NCBI GenBank assembly: GCA_958299035.1
Contig: CATQJL010000316.1
Location: 25,459,676 to 25,523,675, forward strand
Reading direction: 5' to 3'
DNA from: Cylicocyclus nassatus
Lineage: Eukaryota > Nematoda > Chromadorea > Rhabditida > Strongylidae
DNA length: 64,000 nt
Shown here: in pieces, positions 1 to 11,768 of the stretch
Position numbering within the stretch: the first letter of the stretch is position 1
Layout: each line of letters opens with the position of its first letter
Notes under the pieces: generated by a model
Database searches by the model: none
The model's input: only the letters and a program-made list of their open reading frames with translations
Told to the model about the DNA's origin: nothing
Translations under genes and position numbers: made by a program

Positions 1-464
1 TCCAATCGCTCACGCTCCGCTCCAGCAGAGCGCTCGTTTCTGAGAAACAAATTTTGTACCAGCATAAACTTCTCATATAAAAGTCATGAATATCTGACAA
101 TCACTGAATCCAGTGCAGATTAGCCGCGGAATATGTACAGCTAGCTCCTGAGAGTTGACAAACAAAAGTCATGCCCGTGATGAGGATACTGAGGTAATAA
201 AGAACACAAAGAAACGTTATAATGGTTAATAGTAGAGCCGTACCCACGAAACACACATCAGTTGAAAACCAGATAGCTGGCAAATTTGGGAAGTGTGCAA
301 GGCATTTAGCGTGAGTGACAATTGCTGATAAATCAAAAGGCTTCCATTTCACGGAAAACCAATGCACTTTGACAAAACTAAAATTGTTTCCAATCCCCAG
401 ACACGAGACCAGCTTAAGAAAGTAAAGAACAATCATAAAACTTTCTTGAAAAGAGATCCCAATC
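1..464. other. No supported gene
   Basis: I see no convincing gene here. A 111-residue minus-strand reading frame at 101-436 has hydrophobic stretches but no recognisable domain. A stretch inside it (about 122-145) resembles about 20 bases near 47520-47545, which hints at a shared low-copy repeat. Confidence 0.4.
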
Positions 465-670
465 CTAGCGATCCATCGCGTCGCGCATTTGAAATGAGCG
501 ACGCGAATTCGCTAGAATGAGCGACGATCGCGGCGATTTCGCTCAAATCGGTAAGGCCGGGTAGAAAACGGCCCGCGATGCATCGCGTCGGACAGCCAGC
601 ACAGATACGCAGTTATCTCCAGCTTTGTAACACTTGTCCTTTGGGAAAGTCAGCGACGCGATGGATAGCT
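465..670. repeat. Short inverted-repeat element (MITE-like)
   Basis: The left end (466-485, AGCGATCCATCGCGTCGC) is matched in reverse complement at 652-669 (GCGACGCGATGGATAGCT). The interior is rich in GCGACGCG and TCGCTC motifs. The ends are imperfect and no clear target duplication is visible, so the superfamily is not assigned. Confidence 0.45.
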
Positions 671-789
671 GACCGGTATGACCGGCCCTTTAGGTGTATA
701 ACAGATTTATGTAGAAATTTTCAAAAAATTATGTGAATTGAAAGTTTTGCCCACCTCAGGTGGGCATTAGGTGGGCAATTGCCCACCTA

Positions 790-1170
790 CTTTGGAAAAA
801 AGTTGGGCACGCTCTTTATCACATAAGTTTTTCATAATTTTACATACTTTGTTCCTTAGTCCTACTGCGCATATACATACCAAGTCTCGCGCGATTTCGT
901 CATCGCTGCGTTGCAAACGAGCCATTTTTCCATTTTCTTGATAGTGGGAAATTTTTAGAAAAAAGCTTGCCACAACCTTCATTCACATAATTTTTCAATA
1001 AAACTTCTAGGTTAAGCCCTGTAAGCCCGTGTTCATAAACCTTCCAAGTTCCATACCGTATGGTCATCTGTGCGCTGCAAACGAGCCATTTGAATTCACA
1101 TCTTCATTTACCAATTTTGCAAATTTTTTGGAAGAATTGCTTATTACACCTCCCATTCACATAAGTTTTT
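790..1170. repeat. Degenerate tandem repeat, family shared with 61735-62040
   Basis: Two to three units of about 150-175 bp share the sub-motifs CACATAAGTTTTTCATAA, a tract ending GCGCATATACA, and GCAAACGAGCCATTT (about 913 and 1078). The same series of sub-motifs recurs near the other end of the window at about 61735-62040. No coding potential is visible. Confidence 0.5.
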
Positions 1171-1547
1171 CATAATATTTCATACTTTGTTTCTACTAGC
1201 CTCTCTTCGTTCGCTTGCATAGTTTGGTACTATACCGTTAAGCCTGCATTGAGAGCTGATCATGTAATCATGCTGTTCAATGGTATCGCTTATGAGACCT
1301 CGCGCACGCGGCAATTAGCGGCGCGGCGTAGTGCGCGCGGACTCTGCTGCGTGTTGAGGTTTATGGAAACTACATTCCAACGAATTGGATGTATAAGGTA
1401 CGCATGATTCGACCTTCTTTTGCTTGCACTTGGAATCTTCTTTCGGGGCTCGGCCCCGGACCTCGCAAAAACGATATCCCCTTTGCTTTTTGGCCCCAAA
1501 ACGATTTCCAGCTTGTCATTTGCCCACCTCGTGCCGGGCCCTGTTTC

Positions 1548-1586
1548 AGGCCTCTGAGGAACGCATTAGTGCCGAAACGTTAGGCC
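1548..1586 (+). ncRNA. Hammerhead-like motif, remnant of a Penelope-like terminus
   Basis: The stretch reads AGGCCT, then CTGAGGA, a small GCA-TTAG-TGC hairpin, CCGAAACGTT, then AGGCC. This is the order of a type I hammerhead: stem I strands flanking a CUGANGA box, stem II, GAAA, a minimal stem III and a UU cleavage site. Stem I pairs over 5 bp. The same architecture with a different stem I sequence occurs at both ends of the Penelope-like element at 29109-32498, so this is probably a decayed solo end. Self-cleavage is not shown. One extra A follows the CUGANGA box, as in the other copies. Confidence 0.4.
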
Positions 1587-1754
1587 GAATAAAACATTTA
1601 TATCAAACCTCTGTCTGGCAAAGGTAATCAAGCATGCCGATTACTAAAACAGCGGGAATAGGGAAATGGCTGTAGACTTGGGCATAGGGAAGGGTTGTAC
1701 AGGGATACGGATCAGAGCTTTAACATAGTGTTTTGACAGGGCCGAACGGAGCCG

Positions 1755-2357
1755 GGCAAGCCAGCTATTATTTAATAAAAACCGCGGCATTTGGATGACG
1801 TTTACCATGTAAAAGTAACAAAATTTCCAAAAAGCTGCTTCTTCAAAGCAAATCAAACTTGATTATATTTCACAAATAATGTTCAATAAGATATATGTTT
1901 TAATTCGCAGAAACATCAAAAGCTTTCGTGTATTTGCTGCAGTTGCGTGTTTCATGAATTTAACAATAATCGAGACGTCCGAAGAAATAATTTTCAGAAG
2001 CTAAAAACAACATATTAGGGAATCAAAAACATATTCACCTTGAATCTAAAAATATTACCTTGTAGTCCGAGAATTGCTCTATTTGATTTATACTTAACCA
2101 CTGTCGAAACTTTAGCATGAAAGTTGAAAGTTTCAAAAATTAACCTAACTTTGAGCAGATAAAATTGACAGGTGAAGAATTTTAAAAAAATTAGCAATTA
2201 TTTATCAAACAAGCCAAACAAGACTGTGGTTCGAAAATGTATCAAGAAGGAGAAGGAATATCTGCATCGGATGCATGCTGAGACTCACTCAGGTCTTTAT
2301 TGTGCGTGATTTTATAGTGGTTTGAAAAAACGGTCAAAACTTTCGGGACAATCTAAG
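1755..2357 (+). mobile_element. Mariner-type MITE, 5'-truncated copy
   Basis: This stretch aligns along its length with 8915-9497 and, inverted, with the complete element at 55830-56691. Shared landmarks are the TTTAATAAAAACYGCGG start, a TTTGCTGCAGTTGCGTGT tract and the 3' end AAAACTTTCGGGACAAT. The left terminus is missing and the right one is degenerate. No transposase is encoded. Confidence 0.65.
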
Positions 2358-2541
2358 ATTAGCAAACAGAAAAGTAAATGAATGGTTTGCAAATACGACT
2401 GCTGAAGAGAGGAAGAAAAACGCACCGAATAGTTTCCAAAGTTTGCCCATTTTCATCTCACATGATCTTGTGACAGCCTGAAAAAAGAAAAAAATTTTCG
2501 GATCGGCATAATATAAGTCATACATTAGGATTTGAAGTCTA

Positions 2542-5055
2542 CAATACCACTCTCAGAATGTGCAAAATTTCCGGGAATGTCGCGGATTTCCGGGAATTCC
2601 GCGAAAGTCTGCGATATTCCCGGAATTTTGCGACATTTCGGGGATTTCGCGGAATCAATGCGAATCACGCAAACTACGCAGCGCCATAACTTCCTTCGTA
2701 ATGAATGTATTCTGAATCCGGAAGCGCCTTTGTGTTCCATGTACAGCATGTCCTCGATATTCCGTTTCCAGTTTTCTCAAATTCTTCTGAGGTTGGTTGC
2801 TTCGCAAGGATCTAACGCAGCGCGTATCCAACATAAAAGATACACGTAAGTACTGTTCGATAGTGCTCTTTCTGTAGATTATAGTGCGCTAGAAAGTGGT
2901 CGCAGACTTTTTTCGAAAAGAGGTAAAAGCGTTAGTAATTCTGGAAAAATCACGCGTTTCCAAATTCTACTCTCCGTAACTTGCTTTGGAATATTTTGAA
3001 TCGAAAAGAAGCATTGTGCTCAGCTTTTTAAGGCGGCACAGCATGTCTTTGAAATTTTGGTCTCAGTAGTCCCAGTCTTTCGGCAGATGTCTCTTCGCAA
3101 AGGTGTAAAACAGTGCATATTGCCCCCACTAAATTCCAGAAAAACCTTTCGATAGTACTTCTTCTGTAGATTATGACGCACCAAGAGTTAGCCGCACAAT
3201 TCTTTCCGAAGGAAATAGAAGGGCTGATGAATTCCGGAAAAATCATGTCGTTCTAAATTTTTCTCACCGTAACCCTGAAATATAAAGCTCTCTTGCTAAG
3301 CAGATGTGATTTTCGTTATCAGCGGGTCGGATAACCTCTATGAGCAAGTTTTTTTTAGATGTTTCGGCTTATTTCATTTTTTGTCGTTTTACGCTCTGAA
3401 GATCGCCGGTGGATTTTAGTCAAAATGTTGACGATCTTGGATCGTAACGAAACTTCGCTTATAGAGGTTCTCAGACACGCACTTTTCGAAAATCATGCTC
3501 TTTGAGGATTATAGGGTCTTTTTGCAGAGATGTGGTGAGGTAACCGTAATTGAGTCACGAAAGTGCGTAAATTTGCCTGCACTTCCCGGGTATCTTTCAG
3601 AGAACTTGACTGCTTGCGTTTATGGGTCAAAGTCACTTGGAACCGTGCTATTGTACAATGCTTGTAACAGGCCACAGTCTGTGAAAATCGCTGAGTTACG
3701 AGCCTACGAAAGCGCGTCTTCATAATTTTGCCCAGAATGTGAAGATCGCATACTTTGTCGAAATTGCACCGTGAGTGGTTATATGACATTCAAATTGCAG
3801 TTATTATGTTCACTTCTCCCCAAGGGATCCCACTGAATTGAATATGGTGGTTGGGTGTGCTTCAGCTGCTTATGAACATCAAAGCAGTTGCGCAGCTGGA
3901 GCTCAGATCTGTCCAACTATCAGAGCCAACACGGAAAGATTCATTAAGCGAATTGAACTGATTTAGCCAGCGTGTTATACAACCACTCACTGTGCAATTT
4001 CAACGAAGTTGCGATCTTTAGATTTTCTGCGAAGTTCATGAGGACGTGTTTTCGTAGGCTCGTAAGTCGGGGATTTTCATAGATTGGAGTTCATGAAATG
4101 CACCACTATGGCACAGTTTCCGGTAAATTTAATTTACAGAAGCGGGCAAGTTTTCTGACAGATACGCGAGAAGTGCGGGCAAAGTTACGCACTTTCGTGA
4201 CTCCGCTACAATCACCTCGCCATATCTCCCGACCTGCCGATAACGAAAATCACATCTGCTTAGCAAGAGAGCTTCATATTTTAGGGTTATGGTGAGAAAA
4301 ATTTAGAACGACATGATTTTTCTAGAATTCACCAGCCCTTCTCTTTCCTTTGGGAAGAATTGTGCGGCTTACTCTTGATGCGTCAAAATCTACAGAAGAA
4401 GTACTATCGAAATTTTTGGAATCTAGTGAGGGCAATCTGCGCTGCTTCACATCTTTGCGAAGAGGCGTATGCAGAAAGACTGCAGGCTAGAGATCAAAAT
4501 TTCAAATGCTGCAAAAAGAGTCTCCTTAAAGAGCTGAGCACAATGCTTCTTTTCGATTCACAATATTCCGAAGTTACGGAGAGTAGAATTTGGAAACGCG
4601 TGATTTTTCCAGAATTCACTAACGCATTCATCTCTTTTCGAAAAAAGTCTGCGACCACTTTCGAGCGCACTATAATCTACAGAAAGAGCACTATCGAACA
4701 GTACTTACGGGTATCTTTTATGTTGGATACGCGCTGCGTTACATCCTTGCGAAGCGACCTCAGAAGAATTTGAGAAAACTGGAAACGGAATATCGAGGAC
4801 ATGCTGTATATGGAACACACTGGTGCTTCCGGATTCAGAATATATTCATTCCGAAGGAAGTTATGGCCCTGCGTAATTTGCGTGATTCGCATTGATTCCG
4901 CGAAATTCCTGGATTTTCGCGAAATTCCCGAAATGTCGCGAATTCCGGGAATGTCCACGAAATTCCGGGAACTGATTCCGCGAAATTCCGGAACTTTTGC
5001 GGACCGGAATTTCGCGACATTCCCCTAAATTTTGCACATTCCAAGAGTGGTATTG
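2542..5055. mobile_element. Long-arm foldback element A (CAATACC family)
   Basis: Two inverted arms of about 1.2 kb surround a central segment of roughly 180 bp (about 3785-3970). The outer ends are CAATACCACTC and its reverse complement, each preceded or followed by TA, which suggests a TA target duplication. The first ~120 bp of each arm carries degenerate CCGGGAATTYCGCG repeats. The arm body is shared with element B at 33515-36181, and the central segment is homologous to B's but in the opposite orientation. Reading frames along the arms (for example 2532-2849 plus and 4677-4958 minus) mirror each other because the arms are reverse complements, so I do not call them genes. The structure resembles C. 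elegans Tc4-type foldback elements, but the TIR and target differ. Confidence 0.8.
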
Positions 5056-5208
5056 TATATTCGGAAAAGAAGCTTTTACAAAAATACTATCTTCCGTAGG
5101 TTTGTCCAATTTGCACAAACTTACCACATCAGTTAGAAAGAGTACGCACAATCAAATGTACAATCAAAGTGCGCTGGGTTCTTCTATCATGCGATTGTTT
5201 GTAAAATA

Positions 5209-5983
5209 TTAGGTTGGCACATAAACAATGCAACTTTTTGTATAACTTTGGTCTTTTTGAACGTAGCGCATTCAATTTTTGGCAGTATAAGGATTATGAC
5301 GAAAACTGCAAATGCGGACAATTTTGCATTTTGCCATCTTATGTAAGGGCTACGGTGGGTTACGGTACAAAGGGAAAATTTTGAGATTGCGTCAGATTTT
5401 GCTGAAACTTGGCCTAGGGGGGGGGTTATTCGACATGCTGATCACAAAAGTGAGACCCGTTTCGCATAAAAGACCTCCTTCATCAAGTCAAATAATGAAA
5501 AAATGTTATCTTAGCGACAAATGAATATGATATTCGTGTTCACCATATAGGATTACCCTAATGTGCAAAGATTTGGTAAATTCTGAGGTTTCGCAGCTTA
5601 GTTATTGACAAATTGCCCTAGAAACTTGACGCATTTGACTTGTTCTAATTTTCAAAGACGCCTTATCTTAAATTGTCTTCGAATTCCACTTCTTTTTCAC
5701 TGGTTCTAACGTTCAGCTTCTAGCTACATGCTGCCTGTAATTAATTTTTGATATGTTATTCAGGTTTTGTACGGTTTCATTTTTTCAAAAAAATGGTGAA
5801 ACCTCGATTTTCAGGGGTTTTCGAAAAAATGCTTAAATTCTTTCTACTATGTTATCATTAATCAAGCAGTTTGTCCAGGCTTGCAGCTCACGTCACACTT
5901 TACACGATGGCAAAGAATGAGAATGCTACATTTAGCAAGGAAAATGTCATGGGAAAAGCTGCAAAACTTATGTGCTAACCTAA
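5209..5983. mobile_element. Mariner-type non-autonomous element
   Basis: The left end TTAGGTTGGCACATAA is matched by TTATGTGCTAACCTAA at the right end, each flanked by TA. The 775-bp body has no transposase motifs. The termini are of the TTAGGTTG type seen in cecropia-like mariners. Confidence 0.75.
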
Positions 5984-6196
5984 TATAATTAGTTAAATAA
6001 TTGTCTTTACTGATTACAATCAAAAGTCAGTTTTGGATACTATTTGAGTACTATTCCTTCTTTCTGTTATATACTCAGAAAAATTCAACAAATTCGAAAG
6101 AAGCCACAGAAATCTTTTGAAGGCTTATGTACTAACTATGTATTAGATTGTGTGATAAGCTCTGTCATTTTTTTCTTGCCATTTTTATCACTAGTA

Positions 6197-7341
6197 TTAG
6201 GTTGATCCGAAAGTTCTGTCCCATCGTTTTCAAAATCATAACTTCATCTTCACATAATATTTTTGCATGCCTAAAACCTTATTGAATACCTTGCCTGCTA
6301 TCTATTAAGCTCTGAATGTAGAGATAAAATTGGGAAAATGAAATCACTTCAAGTTTGGAATTTTTAAGCAAGTCCGTTAAAAAATCCAAAACTGTGCTAA
6401 TCCAAAACAGTCACTGTCCTAGACTTTTTGACCCCCTCTTTCCAGCTGAGCAAAATTCGCGCTGATCGAGCTGTTACTTTGAAAGCTACGATTTTTTTTG
6501 AAAAAATGTCAAAAAATCAATTTCTTAAAAGCAGTGTCCGGGCAAGAACTCGATTTTGAGATCTTGTGCTCAACCGGGCCTATTCGCTATGCTGAATCCG
6601 AAAATCGACACTGAAGAGCGCGGAAACGGCAAAAAGGGTTTTATCGCAGGCGGGAAGTAGCAGGTGAGCGGGGTCTTCCCCATGTGAGTTCACGCTTCCA
6701 GCTTCCAGAGCAATTTTCTCGAATCCGTTAGCCGCCCTGACATCACTACCGATCAAGTGCAAACGAATTTTGAAACCGAAATCAAAAAGATCGCCCTCGA
6801 AGCTGGGAGCGTGAATTCACAGTGGGGAAGACCCAGCCCACTTGCTGATCTCCCTCCAGTGTTAGCACCCTTTTCGTCATTTTCGCGCTCTCCAGTGTGG
6901 ATTTTCGAATTCAGCATAGCGAATAGGCCCAGGTAAGCACAAAATCTCAAAATCGAGTTTTTGCCCGGACACTGCCATTAAGAAACTGATTTTTTGGCAT
7001 TTTTTGCTTGAAAATCATAACTTTTCTAAGAAGAGCTTTATCAGCGCAAATTTTGTTCACACAGAAAGAGAGGATCAGAAAACCTAGGTCACTAGCTGAT
7101 TTGGATTTTATGGCACAGTTTTGGTTTTTTAACAGGCTTGCTTAAAAATTCTGAACTTGAAGTGATTTCCTTTTCCCAACTTTATCTCTGCATTCAGAGC
7201 TCAATAGATAGCATGCATGGTAATTTTAAAAAGTGCATGAATTGCTCTTTTCAATAAGGTTTTAGCCATGCAAAAATATCATGTGAGGAGGAAGTTATGA
7301 TTTTTTGAAAATAGAGGGACAGAACTTTCTGACCAACCTAA
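6197..7341. mobile_element. Mariner-type foldback element with nested insertion
   Basis: The termini TTAGGTTGATCCGAAAGTTC and its near complement at 7318-7341 are TA-flanked. Arms of about 330 bp pair along their length (AACTTGAAGTGATTT against AAATCACTTCAAGTT, for example). A second element (6529-6977) sits at the apex. Confidence 0.75.
6529..6977. mobile_element. TTAA-flanked MITE, AGCAGTGTCCGGGC family, copy 1
   Basis: The left end AAGCAGTGTCCGGGCA and right end GCCCGGACACTGCC are inverted, with TTAA on both sides (6525-6528 and 6978-6981). Arms of about 200 bp are complementary. TTAA duplication is the hallmark of piggyBac-type insertion. No transposase is present. A second copy lies at 46572-47019. 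Confidence 0.75.
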
Positions 7342-7750
7342 TATTTACTTTATTTGGTGTAAGGTGTATATGCTCTAGAAAGCTCTAAATCTACTCTGCA
7401 AATTCATTTGCGTCATCCCCCAACTTAGTAAGATACTGAAAAAGATTTTTCGCCATCAAAAGATAGACCCATGGGGGCAAAAAACCTTTTCAACATCTTT
7501 TCCCTCTCCAAATTTTTCCATTTTCCATTGATAATTCTTATTCAAAAAGCTTGACAATAAACAAAACAATTTACTACCCTTAAGTTTGTATTGTCACTAT
7601 TTGTGCTTGTTCTCTTTCTTCTACCTACTTTTCAGTACCATTTTTCATAAATCAGCGAAGCAAGAATTCCTGTGGCCATGTTTGCCGTCTCGCGTACTCA
7701 ACAATGGAACGGTACTCGGTGTCCTTGGCCTTTTGAGATAAGATGTATAC

Positions 7751-10228
7751 TATAGTTAGAACCGAATATTCGTGTTCGAATGATTTATTCGAAATATTCG
7801 ACTATTCGAATATTCGAATAATCGAATATTCGAGAAAGTCCAATTATTCGATTATTCGAATAGTCGAATAAATGAAAAAGCCTGTATTCGAATAATTCGT
7901 TTATTCGATGATTTGGAAAAATGAGTTATTCGAATATTCGTTTATTCAAGGAATTTTAGAAGGCAATTATTCAAATATTCGAATATTCGAGCCAACTTGA
8001 GAGACAGTCATTCGACGCGTTTGAGAAGTTGAGATGCACTATCATGCGGAAATGCCTCCAAGCTCTAGATTGGGTGAAGAAAGGCCGTCATTAGGCGCTT
8101 TTTAGCGGGCCACTGGTCCTCAAACAGCTTGCATAAGCATGTGAAGGACCAGCAGTCCTTTAAGGCAGCATGTATAGGCAACATTCATTCCTTCATCTCG
8201 AGATCTTCACTTGCCTTGCCAGCCTAATCATCACTCGCATGTTAAAATACCTGAAAGATACGTTAAAGCGCAAGGCCAGAGCAAGGCGGTCGTGAGGACC
8301 TGAGCCGCTTGACCTGTGGCGGCAGTCTGTATATCAGTCACTACACTTATATCGACTGCCCTTATAGTCCAAAGGCGTAGAAAGCTAGTGTTAAAATGTT
8401 GCGAAGTTGTGGGGAATATTCGAGTAGGCGTGTAGGTTGAACAATAATTATCTTGAACCTGAGTAAAAGATATGGAAGAGCCCTTACAACAAAAGTACGC
8501 ACTTCAAGAATACAATAAAACAACTCTGTGAGAATTCAATCCTACAGCAGAAACTGTGAAACTCAGTGATTGATAATTCCCGACAAGTATTAGATTATCA
8601 GCTAATATACAGATTTCCTTGAGTTTTCTTTTTCTGGATTTGAATGAGCACAGAAGTATTAGGTTGTCCCGAAAGTTTTGTCCGTTTTTTTTCATCGCTC
8701 ACTAGAACACACAGAACATCAACCATGGACAACTTAGATACGATTTGATACATATTTCTATCTAACTCCAAATCTTTACTGCATTTTAAAAATTTTCATC
8801 CTGATGTTTTCAAAGAGCGCTGATAATTGCTATGTAGAGCAAGCCTTTGGCTACATTGCACCCATTTTGGATTACATGGGCCATGTTTATCAAGCTCGTT
8901 ATAATTATTTGTTTAATAAAAACTGCGGGTTTTTGATTACGTTTGCCACGTAAAAGTACCGAAAATTCCAAAAAGCTGCCTTTTTCAAAGCGAAGCAAAT
9001 TTGGTATGTAGCATAAATAATGTTTGATAGGAATCATATTTCAATTCGCAAAAGCTTCAAAAGTTTCCGTGTATTTGCTGCAGTTGCGTGTCTCACGACT
9101 TTGAAAAAAATCGAGACTTCCGAAGAAATAATGTTTTTGAAGCTAAAAATGAAAAAAATCGAGACTTCCGAAGAAATAATGTCTTTAAAGCTAAAAACAG
9201 CAAAATGAGAGAATCTAAAAATATTACTTTGTAGTCCGAAAATTGCTCTATTTAATCTTTACTTAGTCCTTTCTGAAACTTTGGAATAAGATTTTGAAAA
9301 AGTGGCCTCATTTTGAGCAGATAAAATTGACGGATGGAGAATTTTGGTAATTATCAAAGAAAGGATACAAGATCGTGGTTCGAAAATGTATTCTCAAAAA
9401 GAGAAGGGAAAGCTGCATCGAATGCATGTTGAAACACATTCAGGTTTTTATTGTGCGCATGGTGGTTTGAAAAAACGGACAAAACTTTTGGGACAACAGC
9501 AGAGGTTCACTGATTCTATTACTGTAGGCCTTCCTCGTGCTCTCCAGTGCTGATCTTAGAACCCACGCAATGTTGACCATTACGAATAAATCGAACAGAT
9601 ATCTAATCCGAAAGGTTTTCCATGTTAAATCTTTAGCTTTGGGAAAAAGTTCTGGGTAGCTTCGGGAGAAACTTCTGTTAGAAAGAATAAATGCGGATCT
9701 AAAGACTACTAATTGAGGCTTAGTAGCCATCTTAAAAGACAATGAACACCTTGAACTACATGTTTGAGTGAAATTCTTCTGTTTCCCATTTGGAACCCTG
9801 ACCAACGACAATGACCCAGTCATCCTACCACTTGCTGCACATATAATTATCAGCTACAAATCTAGATCAAATATAGCGATTAATTTTTTTGCAGAAAACC
9901 GCAACAAAGAAAAAACCAGCATTGTTTGTGGTGCTAGATTATTCGAATAGTCGAATATTCGAACAGGTATGATTATTCGAATATACGAATAGTCGAATGT
10001 TCGACAATATGTAATTACTCGATTATTCGAATAGTCGAATATTCGACCAGCTTCATTTATTCGAATATTCGTTCATTCGAATTCTGGAATGTAGCATTAT
10101 TCGAATATTCGAATTCGATTGATCTGAAAATCACAAATCGAATAATATTCGTTCGTTCGATTATTCTTCAAAAGTCGAATATCCGAAATTCATTCGTTCG
10201 ACGAAATTTTTCGGTCGTTTCAACTATA
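7751..10228. mobile_element. hAT-like element with ATTCG subterminal arrays
   Basis: The element begins TATAGTTAGAACCG and ends with the complement of TATAGTTGAAACGACCG. It is flanked by a perfect 8-bp direct repeat ATGTATAC (7743-7750 and 10229-10236), as expected for hAT-type insertion. About 240 bp at the left (7757-7995) and 270 bp at the right (9939-10205) consist of degenerate CGAATATTCG and ATTCGAATA palindromes. The interior (7996-8658 and 9498-9938) shows no intact transposase. A possible BED-finger remnant near 8110-8160 is too short to claim. A mariner-type element is nested at 8659-9497. Confidence 0.75.
8659..9497 (+). mobile_element. Mariner-type MITE nested in the hAT-like element
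   Basis: The left end TTAGGTTGTCCCGAAAGTTT is TA-flanked. The right end AAACTTTTGGGACAAC has lost its last bases. It belongs to the same family as 1755-2357 and 55830-56691. A 48-bp segment beginning AAATCGAGACTTCCGAAG is duplicated in tandem at about 9103-9198, a feature absent from the other copies. Confidence 0.75.
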
Positions 10229-11717
10229 ATGTATACCATTACATTTGTCTTGGAAAGCTTCTTTTCGAATAAGATTTCCGTTTCTGCTAATCGTTTTTCT
10301 GAAGCAAGCTATGAAGAATTTCCGCTAAATTTGGCCGCCTAAGGGAACGGCATTGTCGCCTGTAAGCTATGTGTAGTGGTGAGTGCAGTAGCTTCACAAG
10401 CTGATGTAGGTGTAGGTCCAAATCATTCTGTGCTTTTCAGCTTTGCAGAGCCTCAGTTGAGTTTCTATTGAAAACCATTTTTGCAGTTAAGCAATTCACG
10501 CAAAAAGCAGTATTGTACCTTAACACATTCACGATAATACGACCCACCGGTGGGTCGTACGTGTTCTGCCATTTCGGACAATACGACTCACCGGTAGGTC
10601 GTATGCTTTCTGGAGTTTTTGATTTAGCTAGTTCACGGTGAAACTTTGTAGACAAGCCGAGTAAACTTCTGCATACACTTCTTAGAGTACTTCCCAAAAG
10701 ATTGTCACTTCAGACAATAGGGCCCATCAGTGACCTAAAAATATTCCGCAAAGTCAATTTTGCGAAATGTGCTCTGGTCCGAAATGGCAGTCAGCGAAAA
10801 ATCGGCCCTGTCGTGAATGTGTTAAGGATGCCTAACTTTCAAAAATAAACTTGATTTGCAATACAAAACTGAAAAGCACAAAAGCACAAGAGATTGGAAC
10901 CTACACCTGCATCAACTTGTGAGTCTATCGCATCAACCCTCACACCACAACGTACGAGCTGTAACGGCGTTCCGACCGTTTTCGCTTAGGCGGCCAAACT
11001 TGGCGTGAAAATCCTCCATAACTTTTTTCAGATAAACGATTAGCAGAAAAAGAAGTCAGATTCGGAATCAGCGTTCAAAGACGAGTCTAACGGTATACAT
11101 CTCCTTTCAAAGAGCCACGGACACGGAGTATCGTTTCCTTGTAAGCTATTTGACACCCAATCGGAATCAGCGTTATATTTTTGTCTTATCTTGTTTTGTC
11201 AATTACTCAACAATGGATTTTTGAGTAATTGGCATATGAATTGATGATTTTATAGCCAAAGACCATCAATTCTGCCCTTTCTATATTACCCATCTACCGT
11301 CCTTTCTCAGAACTGCCTTTAGATGCCCAACTTCAACATTGAAGATAGGTTAGAAAGAAGACATCTATTTGAGTTTACGATGTTTTTTTTTGAAGTTCTT
11401 CGGCACTCCTGTACCTCCAGAAGCTATAGCATTCTTAACTTACGCTCAGCAAATCTTTCGAACTGTTTTGTCAGCGTTTTCTCCTAAACGGGAGCAACGT
11501 AATGTAGTTGTCAGAAATGGATTTTTCCTCTTTGGTTTCTCATATTCAATGGTGGAAAACTTTTCGAATTCTTTTGACGTAGGAGACTGAAGTAAAGATT
11601 GCAGTAGAGCAGGCTTAGAGCTTTCAAATGCATACACACATTTTGCAAAATGCAAAATATTGTGAAAAAATCTAAAGGGAAAAGTTGGATAGAACTTATT
11701 ACACAACCTAATATTAA

Positions 11718-11768
11718 AGGCAGCGTCCAGCCAGATCTGGACCTATGAGGATTTTACGTGGAAAGTAC
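11718..11768. mobile_element. Fragment of TTAA MITE (AGGCAGCGTCC end)
   Basis: TTAA followed by AGGCAGCGTCCAGCC matches the termini of the 16253-16718 and 28490 copies. It abuts a mariner-type end (…CAACCTAATA at 11704-11713) on the left and is cut by the next MITE on the right. Confidence 0.5.

Larger units (their letters stand above)
7706..11138. mobile_element. Foldback palindrome split by a hAT-like insertion
   Basis: The left arm (7706-7750 continuing at 10237-10585) is complementary to the right arm (about 10775-11138). Landmarks are GGAACGGTACTCGGTGTCC against its complement at 11119-11138, and GATGTATACC on both sides. The left arm is contiguous only if the 7751-10228 element is removed, which dates the palindrome before that insertion. 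The apex (10540-10615) holds small CGACCCACCGGTGGGTCG palindromes. No coding sequence is recognised. Confidence 0.65.

Noticed and set aside
101..436. Minus-strand ORF with GIGNN resembling the GT11 GGLGN motif
   Set aside because: The motif is not followed by a splice donor or GT11-like sequence, and the frame is 21 kb from, and opposite in strand to, the GT11 exons.
2532..2849. ORF with a mirror copy at 4677-4958
   Set aside because: Both lie in the arms of a foldback element and are reverse-complement images. The arms diverge with frameshifts, so there is no evidence of protein constraint.
7757..7995. Regular CGAATATTCG spacing, CRISPR-like at first glance
   Set aside because: The repeats are short, overlapping palindromes with no unique spacers, and the same array occurs at the other end of a hAT-like element.
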